Assembly: GCA_005877965.1 (NCBI GenBank)
Contig: VBNP01000069.1
Coordinates: 1-11,995 of the forward strand
Direction of reading: 5' to 3'
Origin: Gammaproteobacteria bacterium
GTDB taxonomy: Bacteria > Pseudomonadota > Gammaproteobacteria > Steroidobacterales > Steroidobacteraceae
DNA: 11,995 bases
A program made the translations under genes and the position numbers. Positions 6,116 through 11,995 of the stretch are shown piece by piece; the first letter of the stretch is position 1; each line of letters opens with the position of its first letter. A model generated the notes under the pieces. The model searched no databases, had not been told where the DNA came from, and was given only the letters and a program-made list of their open reading frames with translations.

Positions 6116-7135
6116 GTGAGCTACGAGCCCATCCGGCACGACTGGACGCTGGCCGAGGTGCAGGCGCTGTTCGCCCTGCCGTTCACGGACCTGATCCTGC
6201 GCGCCCAGCGCGTGCACCGCGCGCACCATGAACCCAACACCGTGCAGATGAGCACGCTGCTGTCCATCAAGACCGGCGCCTGCCCCGAGGATTGCGCTTA
6301 CTGCCCGCAGAGCGTGCGTTACGACACCGGGCTCGCCCCGCAAGCGCTGCTGGAGGTCGCCGCGGTGCGCGAGTGCGCGGCGCGCGCCAAGGCGGCAGGC
6401 GCGACGCGCTTCTGCATGGGTGCGGCCTACCGCTCCCCCAAGCCGAGGGACCTGCAGGTGATCGTGCAGATGGTCCGCGAGGTGCGCGCCCTCGGGCTGG
6501 AGAGCTGCGCCACACTCGGGATGCTGACGCCCGCCCAGGCGGCACAGCTCAAGGCGGCCGGTCTCGACTACTACAACCACAACCTCGACACCTCGGCCGA
6601 GTACTACGCCGAGATCATCACCACGCGCACCTACCAGGACCGGCTCGACACGCTGGCGGCGGTGCGCGCGGCGGGACTGAAGGTGTGTTGCGGGGGCATC
6701 GTCGGCATGGGCGAGTCGCCCGCCGATCGCGCGGAACTCCTGCGCACGCTGGCGAATCTGCCCGCGCATCCCGAGAGCGTGCCGATCAACCAGCTGGTGA
6801 AGGTCCCCGGCACTCCGCTCGCTCACGGCCCGGACGTGGATCCGTTCGATTTCGTGCGCACCATCGCGGTCGCGCGGCTGCTGATGCCGCGCGCGCACGT
6901 GCGCCTGTCGGCCGGGCGCGAGGGCATGAGCGATGAGCTGCAGGCGCTGTGCTTTCTCGCCGGGGCGAACTCCATCTTCTACGGCGAGAAGCTGCTCACC
7001 ACCGCCAACCCCGACGTCGAGCGCGACCGGCGGCTCCTCGCGCGGCTGGGACTCACCGCCGAGGGCGCGTCCCGCGCGCCCGTTACGCAGGAACTCCCGG
7101 CCGCGCCCGGCGGCGCGGCCCGCGCCGCGAGCTGA
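6116..7135 (+). CDS. bioB: Biotin synthase
   Basis: BioB is a radical-SAM enzyme that inserts sulphur into dethiobiotin, the last step of biotin synthesis. The 339-residue protein has the [4Fe-4S]/SAM motif CPEDCAYC with Cys56, Cys60 and Cys63. It also has the [2Fe-2S] ligands Cys100 (RFCMGAA), Cys131, Cys191 (KVCCGGIVG) and Arg263 (HVRLSAGRE), each three residues after the E. coli equivalents. Other signatures are STLLSIKTG, DYYNHNLDTS, SVPINQLVKV and FLAGANSIFYG. The C-terminal ~25 residues are Ala/Pro-rich and not conserved. GTG at 6116 gives the N-terminus expected from E. coli BioB (MSYEPIRHDWTL against a short start before WTL). There is no obvious ribosome site, and the upstream ATG at 6084 is in another frame. 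It leads the bioBFHCD operon and is probably controlled by the inverted repeat upstream. Confidence 0.98.
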   Translation: MSYEPIRHDWTLAEVQALFALPFTDLILRAQRVHRAHHEPNTVQMSTLLSIKTGACPEDCAYCPQSVRYDTGLAPQALLEVAAVRECAARAKAAGATRFCMGAAYRSPKPRDLQVIVQMVREVRALGLESCATLGMLTPAQAAQLKAAGLDYYNHNLDTSAEYYAEIITTRTYQDRLDTLAAVRAAGLKVCCGGIVGMGESPADRAELLRTLANLPAHPESVPINQLVKVPGTPLAHGPDVDPFDFVRTIAVARLLMPRAHVRLSAGREGMSDELQALCFLAGANSIFYGEKLLTTANPDVERDRRLLARLGLTAEGASRAPVTQELPAAPGGAARAAS

Positions 7136-7156
7136 AGCCGCAGGTGCCCGCTCGCC

Positions 7157-8343
<1,187 letters not shown>

Positions 8344-8347
<4 letters not shown>

Positions 8348-9129
8348 GCGCTCTGTACTTCGAGGTCAGGGGGCGCGGCCCGGACCTGGTGCTGCTGCAC
8401 GGCTGGGGTCTCAACCTCAGGGTGTGGGATGAGCTCGCAGGCGTTCTGGCGCGTCGCTTCCGGGTCATCGCCATCGATCTGCCGGGGCACGGCAAGAGTG
8501 ACTGGGACGCGCGCGCCAGCACACCGGCGGCGCAGGCCTGGCGGGTGCACGAGACGCTCGCGCCGCTCACGCAGCGCTACGCGCTGCTCGGCTGGTCCCT
8601 GGGGGGGCAGTTCGCGCTCGACCTCGCGACCGCCATGCCCGCGGGGATCGAGCGCCTGGCGCTGGTCGCCACGACACCGAAGTTTCTCGCGGGCTCCGGC
8701 TGGCGCTGCGGCACGGCGCCGGCGCTGCTGCGCCGGCTCGAGCGGCAATTGCAGGCGGACTGCGAGCGCACCGTACGCCAGTTCCTCGCGCTGCAGGTGC
8801 GCGGCAGCGCGCCGCGCACCGCCGAGCGCGTGCTGGCGACGCTGCGCCACGCCCTGGCGGTGCACGGAGCGGCGCGCCCGGAGGCCCTCGCGCTGGGGCT
8901 CGCGCGGCTGAAGGCGGGCGACCTGCGCCCGGCGCTCGCGCTGGTGCGCATACCGGCGCTGGTGATCGCCGGGCGCCTCGACCGGATCACGCGCGCGGCG
9001 GCGGGCCGCGCGCTGGCGGCGGCGCTGCCGCAGGCGCGCTACGTCGAGTTCGCACGCGCCGCGCACGCCCCGTTCCTGTCGAGCCCGGTGCGCTTCGCGC
9101 AGCTGCTCACGGAGTTCCTGCGTGCCTAG
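8344..9129 (+). CDS. bioH: Pimeloyl-ACP methyl ester carboxylesterase
   Basis: BioH is an alpha/beta-hydrolase that cleaves the methyl ester from pimeloyl-ACP methyl ester, ending chain growth and handing pimeloyl-ACP to BioF. With the GTG at 8344 the protein has 261 residues, the family length. Visible elements are LVLLHGWGLN (oxyanion-hole strand), the nucleophile elbow GWSLGG with Ser85, the helical lid containing RTVRQFLALQVRG, the acid Asp213 in GRLDRI, and His241 in AAHAPFLSSP. FLALQ and HAPF are close to E. coli BioH, which separates it from generic hydrolases. An in-frame GTG at 8323 would add seven residues inside bioF; 8344 is preferred because it forms a GTGA overlap with the bioF stop. 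A run of seven G (8601-8607) codes for the glycines of the elbow. The 3' end overlaps bioC by 8 nt. Confidence 0.95.
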
Positions 9130-10009
9130 GTCGGCAGAGGTCTTTCGCCTCGACCGCGGCAGGCTGCGGGCGTCCTTCGATCGCGCCAGCACCAGCTATG
9201 AGTCCGCCGCCGGCCTGCAGGCGCGCGTGGCCGCGGAGCTGCTCGAGCGGCTCGCCGTGTTTGCCTTCGACCCGCGCGTGGTGCTCGACCTGGGTGCCGG
9301 CACCGGCCGCGTCACGCGCGAGCTCAAGCGCCGCTACCGGCGCGCGCTCGTGGTTGCGCTCGACCTCGCTCCCGGGATGCTGCGCGAGGCGCGCCGGCAT
9401 CAGCAGTGGTGGCGGCGCTTCGAGCGGGTGTGCGCGGACGCGCTGCGCCTGCCCCTCGCCGACGCCAGCGTGGATGTGGTGTTCAGCAGCCTGATGCTGC
9501 AGTGGTGCGAGCCGCTCGATGAGGCGCTCGCCGAATGTCGCCGTGTCCTCAAGCCTGACGGTTTCCTCGCCTTCAGCACCCTGGGCCCCGACACGCTGCG
9601 CGAGCTGCGCGACGCCTGGGCGAGCGCCGACGGCTACAATCACGTGAATCACTTCGTCGACGTGCACGAGGTCGGTGATGCGCTGGTGCGTGCGGGTCTC
9701 CTGGAGCCGGTGCTCGATGTGGATCGGGTCGAGGTCAGCTACCCCGATGTGCTGTCCCTGATGCGCGATCTGAAGGCGATCGGTGCGCACAACGTGACGG
9801 CCGGGCGACCGCGCGCGCTCGTGGGGCGGGCGCGCCTCAAGCGCGTGCAGGACGCGTACGAGGCATTCCGCCGCGATGATCGACTGCCGGCCACCTACGA
9901 AGTCATCTACGGCGCGAGCTGGGGAGCGGGGGGGCGCCGCGCCGCGCCTGCCATAGCGGGTGAGGCGCGCATCGCGCCCGGCTCGATCCGGCGGGCAGGC
10001 CGGCCATGA
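9122..10009 (+). CDS. bioC: Malonyl-ACP O-methyltransferase
   Basis: BioC methylates the free carboxyl of malonyl-ACP with SAM so that the fatty-acid synthase accepts it as a primer for pimelate. The 295-residue protein is a class I methyltransferase. It has the BioC-specific start RASFDRASTSYESAAGLQ, motif I VLDLGAGTG (about 54-62), VVALDLAPGMLREAR, and DVVFSSLMLQWC. The FSTLGPDTLRELRDAW block and the RDLKAIGAHN segment are diagnostic for BioC. The C-terminal tail includes GEARIAPGSIRR, which resembles the tail of other BioC proteins, so the frame is intact after the seven-G run at 9928-9934. GTG at 9122 overlaps the bioH stop by 8 nt, and the stop overlaps the bioD ATG (ATGA), a chain typical of translational coupling. 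Glycine-alanine replaces the common cysteine in motif I (LGAGTG rather than LGCGTG), an ordinary variant. Confidence 0.96.
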   Translation: MPRSAEVFRLDRGRLRASFDRASTSYESAAGLQARVAAELLERLAVFAFDPRVVLDLGAGTGRVTRELKRRYRRALVVALDLAPGMLREARRHQQWWRRFERVCADALRLPLADASVDVVFSSLMLQWCEPLDEALAECRRVLKPDGFLAFSTLGPDTLRELRDAWASADGYNHVNHFVDVHEVGDALVRAGLLEPVLDVDRVEVSYPDVLSLMRDLKAIGAHNVTAGRPRALVGRARLKRVQDAYEAFRRDDRLPATYEVIYGASWGAGGRRAAPAIAGEARIAPGSIRRAGRP

Positions 10010-10701
10010 CGGGCAGGGGAATTTTCGTCACCGGTACGGACACCGCCGTGGGCAAGACCGTCGTGGCGTGCGCGCTGGCGCGCGGATTTCGGGCCCAGGG
10101 CGCCCGGGTCGCCGTCATGAAGCCGGTGGCTTCGGGCGCCACCCGCACGCCCGAGGGCCTGCGCAACGCCGACGCCCTGGCCCTCATCGAGGCGGCGCAG
10201 GCAGCGACGCCCTATGACCTGGTGAATCCGTATTGCTTTGAGCCGCCCATTTCACCGCATATCGCCGCAAAAGAGGCCCAGATCGAGGTTGATATCGGCA
10301 CGATCCGCCGGAATTTTGAGCTGCTGGCGGCGGAGGCGGACTGGGTCGTGATCGAGGGCGCCGGGGGCTGGTTCGCCCCGATCAGCGAGCGGCAGACCAT
10401 GGCGGATCTGGCGTGGGCGCTCGCCGTGCCGACTCTCATGGTCGTCGGCGTGAGGCTCGGGTGCCTGAATCACGCGCAGCTCACGCGCCTCGCGATCGAG
10501 GCGCGGGGCGTGAGCTTCGCGGGCTGGATCGCGAGCGGTGTCGACCCCGACATGGCGCGCACCGCCGAGAATCTCGCCTCGCTCGAGCGGCTGCTCGGTG
10601 AGCCCGCCCTCGCCGTCGCGCCCTGTGAGCCCGAGGCCGCTGCATCGCTCATGCTCGAGGCGGCGGCGGCGCGGCTCGCGCAGAAGGCGATCAGCTTCTG
10701 A
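10006..10701 (+). CDS. bioD: Dethiobiotin synthetase
   Basis: BioD uses ATP and CO2 to close the ureido ring of 7,8-diaminopelargonate, giving dethiobiotin for BioB. The 231-residue protein has the P-loop GTDTAVGKT (residues 10-18), the substrate lysine Lys39 in MKPVASG, the segment NPYCFEPPISPHIAA that contacts the substrate, and the Mg2+ site Glu117 in VIEGAGGW. GVRLGCLNHAQLT follows, as in E. coli BioD. Length is normal. The ATG overlaps the bioC stop, so it is the last gene of the operon. A stretch of about 100 nt around 10225-10320 is markedly less GC-rich than the rest of the gene, although it encodes the conserved substrate-contact region. Downstream, a convergent cytochrome gene follows after 68 nt. 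Confidence 0.97.
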   Translation: MTGRGIFVTGTDTAVGKTVVACALARGFRAQGARVAVMKPVASGATRTPEGLRNADALALIEAAQAATPYDLVNPYCFEPPISPHIAAKEAQIEVDIGTIRRNFELLAAEADWVVIEGAGGWFAPISERQTMADLAWALAVPTLMVVGVRLGCLNHAQLTRLAIEARGVSFAGWIASGVDPDMARTAENLASLERLLGEPALAVAPCEPEAAASLMLEAAAARLAQKAISF

Positions 10702-10708
10702 TTCAAAG

Positions 10709-10722
10709 GCGCTGCGAAGCGC
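10709..10722. terminator. Short perfect hairpin between bioD and the cytochrome gene (possible weak terminator)
   Basis: GCGCT and AGCGC form a perfect 5-bp stem around the GNRA-type loop GCGA, 7 nt after the bioD stop. On the plus strand no T-run follows. On the minus strand the stem is followed by CCTTTGAAT, a very weak T-tract. A second 5-bp stem, GCCGC/GCGGC around ACGGA, lies at 10736-10750. Together they could slow polymerases from both converging operons, but neither is a canonical intrinsic terminator. Confidence 0.3.
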
Positions 10723-10762
10723 GCCCACGGGAGCAGCCGCACGGAGCGGCGTGGCGGTCGGG

Positions 10763-10782
10763 CGTAGCGCTATTTCGCTGCG
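10763..10782. other. Hairpin spanning the cytochrome c stop codon
   Basis: CGTAGCG (10763-10769) and CGCTGCG (10776-10782) pair over 7 bp with one G-U wobble on the plus-strand transcript, around a 6-nt loop that holds the complement of the cytochrome TAG stop. On the minus-strand transcript the wobble becomes an A-C mismatch, so the structure is stronger in read-through RNA from the bio operon. Function is unproven. Confidence 0.25.
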
Positions 10783-11294
10783 TTCACCATGTAGTCGACG
10801 GCGTTCGCGATCGACTGGTCGGCAAGATCGACCCGGCCGCCTTTGGGTGGCATCACGCCGGACTTGCCTTGAAAGCCTTCGAGCGCGTGCCTGTGAAGCA
10901 CTGCCCGGCCTTGTCCCAGGCGCGCTGCCCACGCTCCTTTGTCACCAAACTTCGGTGCGCCGGCAATTCCGGCGGCGTGACAAGCGATACAAGTCGTGCT
11001 GTAAACCTGCTCACCGGTGAGCACGGCCGCCGCGGCCGCCGGGGGAGGGGCCGCCCGAGTCGTATCAGCGGCATTGAGGGCGGCGTTGTCCTTGCCCGCG
11101 ACTGCGACTCTCGCTTGCGGGGCGATGCGTTCGGCGACCAGTCGCTGGTACTGCATGTCGTCCCTGATCGGTTCGGTACGAGCGCCGCTCGCCCGGTACA
11201 TGAAAAGGAAGAAGGTAGCGACGACCATGCCGGCGAGAATGCCGACGGCTCGCATGAACAAATCAAGAAACTTACGATCGGCGGCTGCGCTCAC
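10770..11294 (-). CDS. Membrane-anchored class I cytochrome c (c5-like)
   Basis: The 174-residue protein has an N-terminal membrane anchor (about residues 14-33, RAVGILAGMVVATFFLFMYR). A roughly 55-residue Ala/Pro-rich tether follows, then a periplasmic cytochrome c domain of about 80 residues. Haem attachment is CIACH (Cys102, Cys105, His106). Met148 in GVMPPKGG is the likely sixth ligand, and the sequence VYSTTCIACHAAGIAGAPKFGD is typical of the c5 family. It is the last gene of the oxidase operon, 12 nt after subunit IV, so it probably carries electrons to that oxidase or is a detached counterpart of the cytochrome c domain fused to subunit II in caa3-type enzymes; this role is inferred from position. 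The start is GTG at 11294 without a clear ribosome site, suggesting coupling to the upstream gene. Being haem-bound in the periplasm, it would need the Ccm/Sec machinery encoded elsewhere. Confidence 0.9.
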   Translation of the reverse strand: MSAAADRKFLDLFMRAVGILAGMVVATFFLFMYRASGARTEPIRDDMQYQRLVAERIAPQARVAVAGKDNAALNAADTTRAAPPPAAAAAVLTGEQVYSTTCIACHAAGIAGAPKFGDKGAWAARLGQGRAVLHRHALEGFQGKSGVMPPKGGRVDLADQSIANAVDYMVNAAK

Positions 11295-11306
11295 GATGCG
11301 TTTCGC

Positions 11307-11645
11307 TCACCGCAGGAATGCCGCCAGACGCGTCAGGAAGGTGTAGTCCCCTTCCACCGCCATGAGCCCGATCAGAATCAGCAGGCACAGCGGCGGGACG
11401 AGAATCGCGAATTTGAGCGCCAGGCGCTCCCACGCCATGTGCATGAAGACCGCGACGATGAAGCCTGCCTTCAGCAGCATGAAGGTGATGATCAGCGACC
11501 ATCTCAGGTATCCATGCAAATGAAAGTAGTCGATGAGATAGGAGAAGGTGCTGAAAATGAACAGCAGTGCCCAGATCCATAAATAGATACTGACGGGATG
11601 CTGCTGATGATCTTCGGCACGTGCGTGTCCGGCGACTGTGTCCAT
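11307..11645 (-). CDS. Cytochrome c oxidase subunit IV (prokaryotic type)
   Basis: This 112-residue protein belongs to the small prokaryotic subunit IV family of haem-copper oxidases (CyoD/CtaF-like). It is a non-catalytic membrane subunit thought to help assembly or stability. After a His-rich soluble N-terminus it has three hydrophobic helices, about residues 19-40, 48-70 and 77-97. The family block LLKAGFIVAVFMHMAWERLALK joins the second and third. The start ATG has AGGGAAAC just before it, and it lies 6 nt after the subunit III stop, so the two are co-translated neighbours. The acidic exit after helix 3 (AVEGDYTFLTRL) is typical of the family. Together with the following cytochrome c gene it suggests an aa3/caa3-type cytochrome c oxidase rather than a bo3 quinol oxidase. 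Confidence 0.88.
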   Translation of the reverse strand: MDTVAGHARAEDHQQHPVSIYLWIWALLFIFSTFSYLIDYFHLHGYLRWSLIITFMLLKAGFIVAVFMHMAWERLALKFAILVPPLCLLILIGLMAVEGDYTFLTRLAAFLR

Positions 11646-11651
11646 GTTTCC

Positions 11652-11995
11652 CTACCAAAGATAAAAGAACGCGAAAATGAATACCCACACCAGGTCGACG
11701 AAATGCCAATACAGGCCGGTGATCTCCACCGTCTCATAGCTCCCCTTGCGGTCATAAAATCCCCGCCACACCCGCAGAGCTACCACGGTCAGATAAATCA
11801 CGCCCGCCGATACGTGCAGGCCGTGGAAACCGGTGATCATGAAGAAACACGATCCGAACTGCGCCGCGCCCAGAGGATTCCCCCAGGGACGAACTCCTTC
11901 CCGGATGAGCTTGGTCCACTCGAACGCCTGCATGCCGACGAACGTGGCGCCGAACGCTGCGGTGATCAGCATCAGCGCCGTAGTATTGGCACGAT
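11652..11995 (-). CDS. ctaE: Cytochrome c oxidase subunit III (N-terminal part outside window)
   Basis: The frame is open to the right edge and encodes the last ~114 residues of haem-copper oxidase subunit III, corresponding to the last three helices. Diagnostic stretches are ITAAFGATFVGMQAFEW (ending in the conserved Glu), FGSCFFMITGFHGLHVSAGVIYL with the two His of the family, and the C-terminal YWHFVDLVWVFIFAFFYLW. The first Met visible in frame (complement of 11970-11972) is internal, because the conserved helix begins before it. Subunit III is a core but non-catalytic membrane subunit that stabilises the oxidase and its proton uptake. Subunits I and II are expected further right, upstream in the operon. 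The gene symbol varies between naming schemes (ctaE, coxC, coIII). Confidence 0.95.
   Translation of the reverse strand, partial: RANTTALMLITAAFGATFVGMQAFEWTKLIREGVRPWGNPLGAAQFGSCFFMITGFHGLHVSAGVIYLTVVALRVWRGFYDRKGSYETVEITGLYWHFVDLVWVFIFAFFYLW

Noticed and set aside
10869..11582. Plus-strand frame of 237 codons over the oxidase genes
   Set aside because: It is antisense to the cytochrome c and subunit IV genes, which have clear haem-binding and membrane-helix features.

Overview
The window reads as chromosomal DNA of a very GC-rich gammaproteobacterium. The order ridA-recG...ubiA, the bioBFHCD biotin operon with a BioC/BioH pair, and the sequence style of RecG, UbiA and BioB point to the Xanthomonadales/Nevskiales/Steroidobacter side or something close to Pseudomonas. 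This placement is inferred from gene content, not from a phylogeny. Coding density is very high, long antisense ORFs are GC artefacts, and about half of the genes start with GTG.

Left part (1-4627, plus strand): the 3' end of ridA, then recG overlapping its stop, a FucP-type sugar/proton MFS transporter 3 nt after recG, and ubiA overlapping the transporter stop by ATGA. This is a tightly packed transcription unit mixing metabolite repair, DNA repair, sugar uptake and ubiquinone synthesis.

Middle (4628-6048): a less conserved patch. A minus-strand gene for a small secreted, probably outer-membrane beta-barrel protein of unknown function is followed, divergently, by dgkA (diacylglycerol kinase) and a small stand-alone GIY-YIG domain protein with visibly less GC-biased codons.

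Right-middle (6049-10701, plus strand): bioB-bioF-bioH-bioC-bioD, nearly all linked by overlapping stops and starts. BioC masks malonyl-ACP as a methyl ester, fatty-acid synthesis extends it to pimeloyl-ACP methyl ester, BioH removes the methyl group, BioF makes KAPA, BioD makes dethiobiotin and BioB inserts sulphur. BioA, needed between BioF and BioD, is not in the window. The 67-nt space before bioB holds an imperfect inverted repeat with the spacing of a BirA operator, overlapping a perfect -35 hexamer.

Right end (10770-11995, minus strand): the distal part of an aerobic terminal oxidase operon. It runs leftwards from subunit III (cut by the window edge) to a small subunit IV and then a membrane-anchored class I cytochrome c. 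It converges on bioD across a 68-nt gap with small hairpins.

No tRNA, rRNA, insertion sequence, prophage gene, CRISPR array or defence system was seen, and I found no convincing new multi-gene system. The items most worth a second look are the putative BirA box, the orphan outer-membrane protein and the GIY-YIG gene.
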